A stretch of 47,740 nucleotides of DNA from Barthelona sp. PAP020 (Eukaryota > Metamonada: BaSk clade), in NCBI GenBank assembly GCA_040182905.1, contig JARQWU010000051.1:1-47740 (forward strand), written 5' to 3'. A model generated the notes under the pieces. It was not told where the DNA came from, did no database searches, and saw only the letters and a program-made list of their open reading frames with translations. This document shows, in pieces, positions 21,001-30,122 of this stretch. The position numbers and the translations under genes are program-made. How positions within the stretch are numbered: the first letter of the stretch is position 1; every line of letters begins with the position of its first letter.

Positions 21001-22022
21001 GAACATGAAATGTACAAACCGTTTAAACTTTCTTCAGCATTAAATTGACTTGTTGCTATCCCACATACAATTTTTAAAACAATATCAATATCAACATTTT
21101 GAAAATTGAAATTGTTATAATGTTTTAACATAGTAAAAATTTCTAAATTATCACTTGTACTAGCTCTTCTAGTGATAAACAAAGATTTTACCAAAGGATT
21201 CTTGAAATTTGGATGAATCTCACAAAAATCACAAAATTTTTCAAGTATAGGTTCAATAAAATGATTTTTAGCACTGGAAATGCAATCATATATTAAAGCT
21301 AAATCAGAATATTCTTCAAATAATTCAAAAAAACTCTTTGCTATCAAAAAATCACTGTCTAATAAAGAAAAAGCATATTCAATAACCTCAGTTTTGATTT
21401 CATATGAACAATCACCAATGGTCTTTAAAATATGAATTATTGGTATGAAACATGCAATTATTTGTTTATCTAACTTCTCTTTCGATAGCAATTCCAGCAT
21501 AATTATTGAACGCTCACTATTTGTAAAAAAAGTCTCAATGACAACTCTCCATGTATAATTGAAAAATTTATGCCTTCTGTTTGAAATTAAATGAGGTAAT
21601 AAATCAATAGATGGAACATTTTGAATAATAGAAAACAAAAATTCAACATGATTATTGGATATATAATCATAAAACATTGGTATTTCATTTTTCTTGATAG
21701 AATTAACAATAATATTCATTAATTTGTATGACTTGTTCATATCTTGTTTATAAATATTAAATAATCTGCATATTTCTTTACTTTCTTCAAAAGAAATTAA
21801 ATAATCATCCAAAATATATTTCAAAAATACAAACTTTAAATCAATAGTCTCTTCAAGAGTAATCAACTCTTGAAAAATGGTGTTAAAATCACAAAATTTA
21901 AAATTGTTACTCTTCAAGTATAAATAATATATGTTATCCAATTGATTTTTTGTTAATTCTAAGTTATTCGAATTTTTCGACAAGGAATGATAGAAATCAA
22001 TGTGATTTTCATCAATAAACAT
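18087..22022 (-). CDS. TARBP1: tRNA (guanosine-18-2'-O)-methyltransferase, Trm3/TARBP1 type
   Basis: The product is 1311 aa from ATG 22022. The first 1100 or so residues are Leu/Phe/Asn-rich helical repeats (HEAT-like scaffold). The last 170 residues form the SpoU-type SPOUT methyltransferase: IAGLSRTCEIFNCGTIVV, FLVGNEKKGIPSSLLPLID (motif 2) and GVTRSLNAHVSISILIWEYT (motif 3, knot and SAM site). The motifs match Trm3/TARBP1, which makes Gm18 in the D-loop of certain tRNAs. The size (yeast 1436, human 1621 aa) fits, slightly short. Intronless. The scaffold part is much more AT-driven in composition (Asn, Phe, Ile, Lys) than the catalytic part. Confidence 0.92.
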   Translation of the reverse strand: MFIDENHIDFYHSLSKNSNNLELTKNQLDNIYYLYLKSNNFKFCDFNTIFQELITLEETIDLKFVFLKYILDDYLISFEESKEICRLFNIYKQDMNKSYKLMNIIVNSIKKNEIPMFYDYISNNHVEFLFSIIQNVPSIDLLPHLISNRRHKFFNYTWRVVIETFFTNSERSIIMLELLSKEKLDKQIIACFIPIIHILKTIGDCSYEIKTEVIEYAFSLLDSDFLIAKSFFELFEEYSDLALIYDCISSAKNHFIEPILEKFCDFCEIHPNFKNPLVKSLFITRRASTSDNLEIFTMLKHYNNFNFQNVDIDIVLKIVCGIATSQFNAEESLNGLYISCSNAIDDLLINNDFFTIWTASSKVKQSSRIFLYLLLLFNTSTNNKSINGDDFVQLLNLTFSSIKPEIFANLYHRIFEFLIQLHDKTPCFSSKIYLIADLLNGSFSSNILEYFETFIDDSMKSIEEDVPYVENNDEFNFYIAKHFKNFNNVNSIDLINLATLCSSKSSKIFKHILKFIDFDEVQNNIVLKSRLNLLNHYILGEPLFDIASEKNFFIPWVETDDNKDLFNLDINELQFSCVKEFLPFLTIVVEYSKLKPVDISLGCLKFVEVLQGKLFVKTFEIIYKNFLKCTIDDKLTIFGRIIELLSKVSSAKTRFFAEWVYSMLLNKNNSVLFIKEFNSKFLLKFLNILHLKPYLINSSFERFIECYFLIISDRNLFLKAFYVLIYLGRTQELHTRTVVHYFRKLAYNKAFDNETVVPLFVPGENFLKKEIEMPELISLEDLRSYGRYTFMHVLVKHMSSIPFLFPHVIDSLTEFSLEFIDDEIKKLYSESALLLRQSVTLLILLKNGNWDFLIQSDDLIGFNVYRFIEKLLENSNSFQDTSSRSFVEQSVAYLWKVSPQQFFSSVIEPISEDIPMNKLLRYLFILLYSINVYNETSDNLIHANNVKNMWKQTLPILYPLTVTHSSLVRSIVLYLLMHFKSVIESRDLDLFEWFNNNVNSSELTKVQFNYVMTSKEFSKFRSSYVEIFDLEKFKKSSTLNNLLTKETRDFETSFNRYLKDYMSNYAYSFHEKRLQNGCQFESMDFTPLFSNNKETETFQRKIQLFSPLILDSLFASRQGIVRKHSIDKQLMICATLLQNVPNIAGLSRTCEIFNCGTIVVNENIKKMFKNSEFLSIAVSSHKWNNYIELNNTKIVKKQSNHSIRATVEFNTFMFLNDLKHKKNVLIVGLEQTTNSVLLPKVDFSPYFISNQPIVFLVGNEKKGIPSSLLPLIDLCIEIPQFGVTRSLNAHVSISILIWEYTRQKILFTEKN

Positions 22023-22401
22023 GTTATGTGGTTTATTATTTGATGAAATAAAAAACTATTGAAAAAAAAAGAATTGAATGAGTTTCTTTCCATTCACACA
22101 AATTTTGATTTGTTTAGCCCATGTATATTGAACAAATTTTATTGTGATCAAAAGAAAATTGGTAGTGAAATGAATTTTTTGTTTTTTCGTTGTATGTGTG
22201 TATTTTGTTCAATAAACAATAAATTTAAACCCAATTTTGTATGTTTAAGTCAAAAATAGATTTGAAAACTGCAAAAACATTTCATTTAAAAAAATCTTTG
22301 CATTTTCTCTTTTCTAATATAAAAATAGGCTTTTGTATTTTAAGAAATTGATATTAAACGAAATTTAATAATATTTACAGTTGGACCTCAACATTTAACA
22401 A
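22023..22401. other. Divergent intergenic region, nothing coding
   Basis: 379 bases between the divergent starts of the Trm3 and AmrS genes. A 66-codon frame at 22059-22259 is Phe/Lys/Asn-rich and unsupported. TTTACAG at about 22375 could be a 3' splice site of an upstream non-coding exon of the AmrS gene. Confidence 0.5.
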
Positions 22402-23532
22402 ATGGAGAATGATTTTACTAATTTTGTGTTTTACATGAATCAAACCATAGAATTGTGTGTAAGTCGTGAACCAGGTAAAGCTTGGATGTCCAAACAACCT
22501 GATGAAAATAGAACTGTTCAATGTATGGCTTGTTCTCATTTTTGCAAAATACCAGCTGGAAAATTGGGGAGATGTAATGTTCGTTACAATAATGAGGGAA
22601 CTTTGGAATTGTTAATATATTCCAGAGTTATTGCTGTACATATTGACCCCATTGAAAAGAAACCCTTGTATAATTTCTATCCAGGTCAAACAATATATTC
22701 GATTGGAACAATTGGTTGTAATTTTAGATGTACTTTTTGTCAAAATTGGTCCATTGCACATGTTTTAAATGATAAAGATTTGAGGCAAAGTCGTTTCAAT
22801 GCTGAAAGTGTCACTGATATTGAAGATGCAGATAGTTTTGGCAGATTTCTTTCGCCTGAAGAAGCGGTTAGAAAAACAATTCAAAATGGTTGTTCAATGG
22901 TTGCTACAACATACAATGAACCTACTATTTTTTTTGAATATATGTATGATATTTTTAGATTAGCAAAAGAAAGAGATTTGAAAACTGTGATGGTTACAAA
23001 TGGTTTCATAAGTGAAACAGCTTTACGAACATTATCTCCCTATTTGGATGCAATGAACATCGATCTAAAAGCATATACAGATGATTTTTACAGAAAAACA
23101 TGTGGAGGTCGATTGGAACCCGTAAAACAAACAATTCGTTTGGCTTATGAACTGGGTGTTCATGTTGAAGTTACTACTTTACTTATTGAAGGGCAAAACA
23201 CAAATGAGAATGAGGTTGAGGAATTGGTAACGTTTTTGGCAAGCGTTTCAACTGATATTCCATGGCATATTAGTGCCGCTCATCCAGATTACAAACAATT
23301 GGATATAAAAAGAACCACAGTTCAAACTTTGGAAAAAGCATATGCAATTGGTAGAAAGCACAATATCAAGTATATCTATCTTGGAAATGTTTATACTGAC
23401 ACAGGTAGAGATACCATTTGTCCGGGTTGTGGAAAAGTTTTGGTTAAGAGAAGTGGATTCAATGTACTGAGGAATGAAATGTCTGATAGTTATTGTCCTT
23501 TTTGTAATTATGAAGTCTATGGTCGTTTCTAA
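22402..23532 (+). CDS. amrS: AmmeMemoRadiSam-system radical SAM enzyme (AmrS)
   Basis: The product is 376 aa from ATG 22402. N-terminal Cys pairs (C41, C44, C48, C58 in VQCMACSHFCKI and GRCNVR) are followed by the radical SAM cluster C106-x3-C110-x2-C113 (IGCNFRCTFCQNW), then TTYNEPTIFFEY and MVTNGFISETALRTL typical of AmrS and pyruvate-formate-lyase-activase-like proteins, then HISAAHPDYK. The C-terminus has CPGC and CPFC pairs like a zinc ribbon. The fold binds 4Fe-4S and S-adenosylmethionine. The substrate of AmrS is not established. In bacteria and archaea its gene often accompanies AMMECR1 and Memo genes. Here the neighbours are ordinary eukaryotic genes. The enzyme is oxygen-sensitive by class, which suggests an anaerobic or micro-aerobic lifestyle or compartment. 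Codon use looks like that of its neighbours, so any transfer is old. Confidence 0.9.
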   Translation: MENDFTNFVFYMNQTIELCVSREPGKAWMSKQPDENRTVQCMACSHFCKIPAGKLGRCNVRYNNEGTLELLIYSRVIAVHIDPIEKKPLYNFYPGQTIYSIGTIGCNFRCTFCQNWSIAHVLNDKDLRQSRFNAESVTDIEDADSFGRFLSPEEAVRKTIQNGCSMVATTYNEPTIFFEYMYDIFRLAKERDLKTVMVTNGFISETALRTLSPYLDAMNIDLKAYTDDFYRKTCGGRLEPVKQTIRLAYELGVHVEVTTLLIEGQNTNENEVEELVTFLASVSTDIPWHISAAHPDYKQLDIKRTTVQTLEKAYAIGRKHNIKYIYLGNVYTDTGRDTICPGCGKVLVKRSGFNVLRNEMSDSYCPFCNYEVYGRF

Positions 23533-23672
23533 TGCAGTTCGAAAAATAAATCCTTTTGTTGTGTAATTTTTAAATATTTTTTGTTGTTTTGTTATGCTTT
23601 ATGGATTATCCAATATGCTATCAAGCAAATTGTTGTAAAAAAAAAGTTTGGAAAAAATAGTTTTTTGTTAAA

Positions 23673-25052
23673 ATGACATTTCAACATTTAAAAGAAGATG
23701 AGTTTGATAATTATGATGATTTAGAGGAAATTGAAACTTATTTACAAAGAAAAAAAGAGGAATTTTTGGAAAAAAAGGAAAAACACATTGAAGAACAAAA
23801 GAATGTGAGAATTCAAGAGTTGAATGAGATAAAAGCTAAGTTTCTTTCCGGAGATTCATCATTAAATATAAAAAATTTACCTTCTTTACAAAATATTTAC
23901 AATGAAATTATTTATTTGAAGAAATGTTTACCTATTCGAGATGAAATCACACAAGTGAATGGCTACATAAAGGATATTAAAGATAACTTGCCAAATGAAA
24001 AGACTTTTCCAGATTTTATTGAATTATTGGAAAAAGCTAACTCATACAGTGAAGCTACTCAAGATTATTGTAAAACTGCTTTAAAAAATTTGGAAGAGGA
24101 AATTTTTAATGTGACAAAACAGAATTGTATAGAATTGATCTTCAAATATAATTTTGCAATGAATCCAACAAATGAGTTGTTTATTGACACTGATTTTCTT
24201 CAAAATTATGGTATTTTCAAAGAAATTTGTGAATTTTCACAAAAGTCTAAAAATCAGGTATTCAGTTCTATTGTTGACCGATTTTTGTTTCATTTTACTA
24301 ATCAAAAAGATACAAAAGACGTTGTTCCTTCATTTTGGTTGGATTATTTATTCAATCAAATCGAGATATTATCTCATATTTTACCTGTTGAATTGTATGG
24401 ACTTTTCAATGATCTGATCAAAGCTGGACGTTTGAGATTACATGAGGATTTACGAAATAAGAACTTTATTGCTATTGATTTTGCACTTATGTTTGATTAT
24501 CATGTGAGTCAGTTATTCTCAAGAGAAAAATTCAAAGTTTTTGAACCCATTTCGATTCTTAATTCTTTGTTAGATGATAAGGTACTCTTAGAATGGATGG
24601 AAAGCTCATTTTCAACTTTTATCATTGTGGATGTGAATATATTGTTTCGAAAGATTGAAATTTTGCTTGAATCTATTTTGTTATTGGATGATTTGACTGT
24701 TTTAAATGTTTTTGAAAAGTTTGTTGTGAGAATGATTGAAAATTTTTACAATCATGAAAAGTTTAAAACAGAGTTTGAACTGAGTAATTTTCGAAATATT
24801 TGTGAGTGTTTCGCAATGTTTGAAGAAAAGTTTCATATTTTTATTACCAAATTATCATTATATTATCTTCCTTCAAAATTATTGGATGTTGAAACAATGT
24901 TTGATGAATTTGTGAATAAATATTTCAAAAATTTCTTAAAATATCATAAATTTGACTCCTTGAGAACTGATCAAATTCATGAATTGATTGTTCAATTGAA
25001 CATTCCAAAAAGATGGATGTACAAGTTACTCTTTGTGTATAAATGTGTGTGA
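23673..25052 (+). CDS. Coiled-coil protein, RINT1/TIP20-like
   Basis: The product is 459 aa from ATG 23673. The N-terminal 90 residues form a highly charged coiled coil (YLQRKKEEFLEKKEKHIEEQ), and the rest is helical. The segment RFLFHFTNQKDTKDV (about 205-220) followed by SFWLDYLFNQIE resembles the signature of RINT1/TIP20, subunits of the Dsl1/NRZ tether that captures COPI vesicles at the ER (animal form RF..HF.GNRQTN...PEW). It is shorter than the family (700-800 aa): either the C-terminal part is missing or it is a divergent lineage form. No stop or frameshift points to decay. The assignment is by eye and tentative. Confidence 0.72.
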   Translation: MTFQHLKEDEFDNYDDLEEIETYLQRKKEEFLEKKEKHIEEQKNVRIQELNEIKAKFLSGDSSLNIKNLPSLQNIYNEIIYLKKCLPIRDEITQVNGYIKDIKDNLPNEKTFPDFIELLEKANSYSEATQDYCKTALKNLEEEIFNVTKQNCIELIFKYNFAMNPTNELFIDTDFLQNYGIFKEICEFSQKSKNQVFSSIVDRFLFHFTNQKDTKDVVPSFWLDYLFNQIEILSHILPVELYGLFNDLIKAGRLRLHEDLRNKNFIAIDFALMFDYHVSQLFSREKFKVFEPISILNSLLDDKVLLEWMESSFSTFIIVDVNILFRKIEILLESILLLDDLTVLNVFEKFVVRMIENFYNHEKFKTEFELSNFRNICECFAMFEEKFHIFITKLSLYYLPSKLLDVETMFDEFVNKYFKNFLKYHKFDSLRTDQIHELIVQLNIPKRWMYKLLFVYKCV

Positions 25053-25295
25053 ACAATTAAAAAAAAAAAAAAAACAAGTTTTATGATATTTTGGCTTTTT
25101 TATTTGTGTAGGTATGGATGAAGTTGTTTATTTGGTTAAATTTTTGGATTTCTTTTGAAAAATTATGTTCAAAATTAAAAAAAGTTTGAATTGCAATAAA
25201 TACCTTTAAAATACACATTCTAAAAGATGAAAGATCATTAAAGATTAAAATACTATTGGATAATGAAGAAAACAATAATAATCACATATATCATG

Positions 25296-26681
25296 CTATA
25301 AAAGTGTTCTGGCAAGTTCTATACATTCTGCTGATGTACAATCTCTATGAATAAATTGATAATTCAAGATTTTTTTTAAAATATTCCCCATATCTTTCCC
25401 TGGTTTGAATCCCATGTCAATCAACATTTTTCCAGTGACCAAAGGTTTGATGTTATAGGCTTCTCTAAGCCTCAACATTTCAACCAATTCCATAAAAAAC
25501 TCAATTTCTTCAATAGCTGCCATTTTTTTGGAAGAGGCCAAAAGAAGTACAGTCTCCCATAATTCTCCACATTGAATTATCCATTCAGCAATGCCAATAA
25601 CGTTTGCTTCACTATGATTTTTACATAATGGAAGAATGTTTAAAAATCCCTCAATTCCATTAAGGAGAATAGTGATGGATTGATTAACGTTGGTGGAATA
25701 TTTCAAAGAAGTCATAGCAAAAGCTGAACACTTTGACATTTTTTTTGAAGTATTTGGAACACTAACAACTTCTAAATAATCATTTATAAATGAATAAATT
25801 AAAGCCAAAATCCCTTTAAATTTATCAATATTTTGAAATTTTTCAGAATAAATTAAAAATTTTTTCAAAGATTCTTGAATTGCTTTAAAATAAGGTGAAA
25901 AATCATAGCAAACTTGTCCATTTTGATAAGCAAATACCTCATTGAATAATTTGAACGATATGATACTATTCATTCCAAAAGAAACATTGTTTTCAAAAAT
26001 TTCTTGTAATTCAACACCAATACGTTCTCTAGAAACATTAGATGTAAACAATAAATGAATACTCGGATCTTGTGCAGCTTTCATCAAATCATAGTCAAAT
26101 CTAAAGGAAAACCTACAAGCAAAACGAATAGCTCTTAAAATTCTCAAAGGATCATCAGTAAACGTTATTTTGGGCTGTAAAGGAGTTCTAATTACACCAA
26201 GAAATAAATCAATTAATCCAAGATTAGTGAAATCTTCCAACTTATTCTGATTAATATTATAAAATAAGCTATTCATCGAAAAATCTCTTTTAAATGCATC
26301 TTCTTCTGGAGTTCCAAATTTATTATCATTAGAATATTCACAGCCTCTTAAATTGCAGAGGTCAATTTCTAAATCCAAAATTTTTACTTTAATAGTTTCT
26401 AAATGTTTACCTTGTTCTGGGTTGTCCTTTATAATGCCAAAATGTATTTCTTTGCCAATATTTGTCATATATTCTTCAAGTAAATAAACAAAATCTTGTC
26501 CAGTCATATTATCTAACACAATATCAATATCGTATTTATTGGGTAATTCTAATAGTTTATCTCTCACCCAACCTCCAGCAACACGAAATGTTGTATCATA
26601 CTTTGTTCCAACATCTAATAATATTTGAAATAATTCATTTTCTTTTGGACACAATGTGATATTCTTTGAATCTGTTAACAT
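25296..26681 (-). CDS. TRNT1: CCA tRNA nucleotidyltransferase
   Basis: The product is 461 aa from ATG 26681. It is a class II CCA-adding enzyme. The nucleotidyltransferase head has RVAGGWVRDKLL (about 33-44) and the metal-binding pair in KYDIDIVLDN. EDAFKRDFSMNSLFYN, LEDFTNLGLIDL and TDDPLRILRAIRFACRF follow in the conserved order, with a helical tRNA-binding tail. It adds CCA to tRNA 3' ends from CTP and ATP. No clear mitochondrial presequence is present, so it may act in the cytosol or nucleus. It is divergent from OSTC, with 59 bases between the starts. Confidence 0.95.
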   Translation of the reverse strand: MLTDSKNITLCPKENELFQILLDVGTKYDTTFRVAGGWVRDKLLELPNKYDIDIVLDNMTGQDFVYLLEEYMTNIGKEIHFGIIKDNPEQGKHLETIKVKILDLEIDLCNLRGCEYSNDNKFGTPEEDAFKRDFSMNSLFYNINQNKLEDFTNLGLIDLFLGVIRTPLQPKITFTDDPLRILRAIRFACRFSFRFDYDLMKAAQDPSIHLLFTSNVSRERIGVELQEIFENNVSFGMNSIISFKLFNEVFAYQNGQVCYDFSPYFKAIQESLKKFLIYSEKFQNIDKFKGILALIYSFINDYLEVVSVPNTSKKMSKCSAFAMTSLKYSTNVNQSITILLNGIEGFLNILPLCKNHSEANVIGIAEWIIQCGELWETVLLLASSKKMAAIEEIEFFMELVEMLRLREAYNIKPLVTGKMLIDMGFKPGKDMGNILKKILNYQFIHRDCTSAECIELARTLL

Positions 26682-26740
26682 GAATAATTGTGAAAAAAAT
26701 TTTTCCCTTTTTCATTTGACTTTTTTTTTAAATTAAAAAT

Positions 26741-27166
26741 ATGTTAATAGTACCAGATTTTTCTACTTTTAAAATACCTAAGATTCCAAAGCCATCAAAA
26801 CAATTAATTATAGGTTTTGTTTTTCTTACATATTTTATTGTTGTCGCCGGTGTAATTTATGATATTGTTGTTGCTCCTCCTGCAGTTGGTACTGAATACA
26901 ATGAAAAAACCAGATCTTATCAACCTGTAACCGTTGTTAAGTGGAGATTGAATGGTCAGTATATTATTGAGGGTATGACAGCATCATTTTTCATTTCTAT
27001 TGTTGGATTATCTATTTTAGGTTTTCATATTGGTGCTACTGATTCAAATAAGGGACTGTTTGCAAGAAAAGTTTTGATGTCCATTTCATCCATTGGTTTT
27101 TTCATTGGTTTTTTTATTGTGATGAGCTTTTTCAAATTAAAAGTGGGTAATTATCTTAAACGTTAA
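26741..27166 (+). CDS. OSTC: Oligosaccharyltransferase subunit OSTC-like
   Basis: The product is 141 aa from ATG 26741. It has the OSTC pattern: a Pro/Lys-rich N-terminus (FKIPKIPKPSKQ), TM1 (FVFLTYFIVVAGVIYDIVV), VAPPAVGTE, then VVKWRLNGQYIIEGMTASFF (animal RVNGQYIMEGLASSF), TM2 and TM3, ending KLKVGNYLKR. OSTC links STT3A-type oligosaccharyltransferase to the Sec61 translocon for co-translational N-glycosylation. Length matches human OSTC (149 aa). The Lys-rich tail is compatible with ER retention. Confidence 0.88.
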   Translation: MLIVPDFSTFKIPKIPKPSKQLIIGFVFLTYFIVVAGVIYDIVVAPPAVGTEYNEKTRSYQPVTVVKWRLNGQYIIEGMTASFFISIVGLSILGFHIGATDSNKGLFARKVLMSISSIGFFIGFFIVMSFFKLKVGNYLKR

Positions 27167-27674
27167 ATATAAAATGCTTTTAACATATATATAAACAATT
27201 TATGTGATTTTTTTTCTTTTGTTGTGTTTTTTTTTGGTTAAAATGTGAAAAATAAGTTAATGTTGAAAGGTATTTGTTGAATAAACCCTTGATTAACTCT
27301 TAACAAAGCAAAGCTGTAAATACAATTTTCCTGCCAAAAGTTCTTTTGCAAGTCAAAACAAAAGACTTAATATTTATGTGATTGAAAAGAATTCCATCTG
27401 GGTTTTCATTGAATTGAACTTTCTTTTATCAAAAGCAAAATTTGCCATGTTTGTCAAAGAAACTTTATGGAAAGACATGCATATATGGATGATATAATTG
27501 TTCCTTTTTCAGAAAAGATTTTGAATTTGAAAACTTGAGCCTGCTAACTAGATAAGCAATTGATAAGACCAAAATAAATTTTTCTTTGGATGAAAAAAAG
27601 AAAATCAAAGACTATTTTATATACAATGTAAATTGTTCAATGTAATTGAGAATTTATGCAACCATTAATGTTGC
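27167..27674. other. Intergenic between convergent genes, nothing seen
   Basis: 508 bases with poly-T tracts and no ORF, hairpin or RNA signature that I can defend. Confidence 0.6.
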
Positions 27675-29717
27675 TTAAGCTTCTGAAATCTTTAAACTTA
27701 AATGTTTAATAACAGAATCATCAAAATAAACTAAATTCTTTGTCAAGGCACTAACTAATTCTGGATTTAATCTAAAATCATATTTTAATTGGTTTTTTGA
27801 AATAAAAATACCCTCCAAAATTTCAGTCATCTTCAGTAATTTGAATATATTCAAACATCCATTCTTCATTGTCTGATTACCATCATGTAAAAACGTAATA
27901 TCTTGTAAAACCAATCCGATATGAGGAATGAATGTTTGTTTTGAAGTTGCTACTTGGGATACCAAATTTCGATAAAATCTAGAATTGTCTTTGAATGAAC
28001 AAAGTTCTTTCAACTTTTCCTCCATATTCTTTTTGTTGGTTGATAAACTACTGAAAACATCCTTAAATTTCGAGACAGCATATCCAGATAGTCCTCCATA
28101 AACAGCCATTGCCCCATAAAAGTTATAATTTGATGCTAACAAAGTAGCAACCTTTAAAAAATGGCTAACGATAGCTTTCCTTCTCTTAAATTGAAACTCT
28201 GTCAATACGCCAGTCACAACCCAATTGGTTATTGCATTGCTCCTTTCCAGGAACTCAATTACGTGAGGTGAAAGTCTGTCAATACGTTTATTATGTACAG
28301 GATAAGCGACGATCTCTCTCAAAGGTATATTGCTCCATGTGTTCTGATCAATCATGCACAGATGTTCACATAAAGTGTGTTCATTAATTTCGTCAATAAC
28401 TAGTTTCTTTGATGGTCCAAAATCAAAGTCCATATCCATATCATCAAGAAGCATTTGTGTTGTCTCAACTCCACTTGCTTCACTCTCGTTATCTTCTTCT
28501 AAACTAAACAAAGATGACCCAACTATTTTTCGCTTATTATCTATACTATTAACACTTGAAGCTTTTGAATTAAAACCAGTTGAATTTATTACTGTGTTCA
28601 CAAAGTCAGCATCATGATTATCTACATTCGAAACTTGTCTCAAAAGATTTGCCATTCGTTCAAAATCATTTTCTTCAAAATCCTTAATTAATTGAAATAC
28701 ATATTTTTCTGCATCAGGTTCAAGAAAATCCTTAGGTTCAGTAATCAGCCATTTAGATAAAAATGTAGCAACACCTCTACGAGTTGGTTTCACAACTTCT
28801 TTTTCATAAGCTTCACAATCCACACAATTGTATGGAATATTGATTTGAAGCCTTAAATGAAGCAAATGCAAAACATCTGCAACGGAAAAAATCAAAAATC
28901 TTAATTTTAGAACCATATTTAAAAGATCACTGGGTGCATTTGGCCCCGTAACAACTTCGAATAATTTTAAAGGAGATAAGTAGACATATGGACTGTTGAT
29001 ATCATCTCCAATACGAAATTGATGGGTTTTATCAGCCAATTGTTCAGAACTAGGAAACTCAGTTAGATCTAAATACGACAAATCTTGACATTCTTTGAAC
29101 ATATATTCTCTGTAATGAACAGGACCATTTGGATCAAAAGTGAAAACAGGCGGTTTTCTTTCTATCTTCTTAGATTCTGCCATATCTTTGGAAATCATTT
29201 TTAATATTGAAGTTTTTAATCTTGAATTAGTGACAAATTGTTGCAAAGCATTGTCAATTTTATTAAAACCTGATATATTTGAATAATTATCGGAAATAAT
29301 GTTATTGAATTCAACCTTTTTATTAATCTTTTTATTATCAATATATTCAATTTCTTTTCCAACAATCAAACCATTATGACAAAATCTTGGCAAACTTTTC
29401 TTTTGAATTGAAGTCAACCTGTTTTCCAATTGATATAAATCTAAAAACTGTTCAACATTGTATGTTTCATTGTTTTGTAAAGAAATTAAAGAACTCTGTT
29501 CTTGAACAATTTTTTTTGATCGATACAAAAACGTTTCTGAAGGTGAAGGTAATATAAATCGTTTTCGTAATGATGTTAACTCTTGATTTAGTCTTCTATT
29601 TTCAGTTTCAAGTTGTTCATTGTGCCTAATCAATTCCTTATTCCTTTGTACTTTCTCTTTCAACTCATCTTTGACAAATTCATAGCTTTTCATAACTATT
29701 TTCTTTGAATTTGTCAT
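27675..29717 (-). CDS. Ras guanine nucleotide exchange factor (REM + Cdc25 domains)
   Basis: The product is 680 aa from ATG 29717. The N-terminal coiled coil is at about 15-55 (NKELIRHNEQLETENRRLNQ). A REM/RasGEF-N domain lies at about 245-365 (HLLHLRLQINIP, RRGVATFLSKWLITEPKDF). The Cdc25-type catalytic domain is at about 440-675, with LCEHLCMIDQNTWSNIPLRE, SNAITNWVVTGVL, NYNFYGAMAVYGGLSGYAVS, FIPHIGLVLQDITFLHDGN and a Leu-rich end. It promotes GDP release from a Ras-family GTPase. Length and order match the RasGEFs of amoebae and other protists. No PH or membrane domain is seen. Confidence 0.93.
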   Translation of the reverse strand: MTNSKKIVMKSYEFVKDELKEKVQRNKELIRHNEQLETENRRLNQELTSLRKRFILPSPSETFLYRSKKIVQEQSSLISLQNNETYNVEQFLDLYQLENRLTSIQKKSLPRFCHNGLIVGKEIEYIDNKKINKKVEFNNIISDNYSNISGFNKIDNALQQFVTNSRLKTSILKMISKDMAESKKIERKPPVFTFDPNGPVHYREYMFKECQDLSYLDLTEFPSSEQLADKTHQFRIGDDINSPYVYLSPLKLFEVVTGPNAPSDLLNMVLKLRFLIFSVADVLHLLHLRLQINIPYNCVDCEAYEKEVVKPTRRGVATFLSKWLITEPKDFLEPDAEKYVFQLIKDFEENDFERMANLLRQVSNVDNHDADFVNTVINSTGFNSKASSVNSIDNKRKIVGSSLFSLEEDNESEASGVETTQMLLDDMDMDFDFGPSKKLVIDEINEHTLCEHLCMIDQNTWSNIPLREIVAYPVHNKRIDRLSPHVIEFLERSNAITNWVVTGVLTEFQFKRRKAIVSHFLKVATLLASNYNFYGAMAVYGGLSGYAVSKFKDVFSSLSTNKKNMEEKLKELCSFKDNSRFYRNLVSQVATSKQTFIPHIGLVLQDITFLHDGNQTMKNGCLNIFKLLKMTEILEGIFISKNQLKYDFRLNPELVSALTKNLVYFDDSVIKHLSLKISEA

Positions 29718-30122
29718 ATTTTTTTTTGAATTTCAAATGCGAACCAAAATGTAGAAAACATGTTTTTTTTTAATTTTTATTTTTAATTTGATACTTTCTT
29801 TTTTTTTGAATTAAATCTTTCTGTACTTTAAATATTCTTTGGCATTTAACTTTTGTTTTTTATTATTTTGTTATGGTTTGAATATTCTCTTTTTTACTTT
29901 ATTTTAAGCGGTTTAGTATGAAATAGAGTGAATAAATATGCACATTTCAAAACTGTTTGTGTTTTTTATCTTTCTTTCGTTTGAAACAATTTTGATTTAA
30001 TTGTTATTTGTTTTAAAAAATTACCTTCAATTCTAATATTCAAGTTGAAATCCCGTTTTATTCGCTTTCTTTATTGTGAAACAAATATAAACAATTTTTT
30101 TTTTAAATAATCAATACCAAGT
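29718..30122. other. Divergent promoter region, nothing coding
   Basis: 405 bases between the RasGEF and PDCD5 starts. T-rich tracts, no supported ORF or RNA. Confidence 0.6.
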
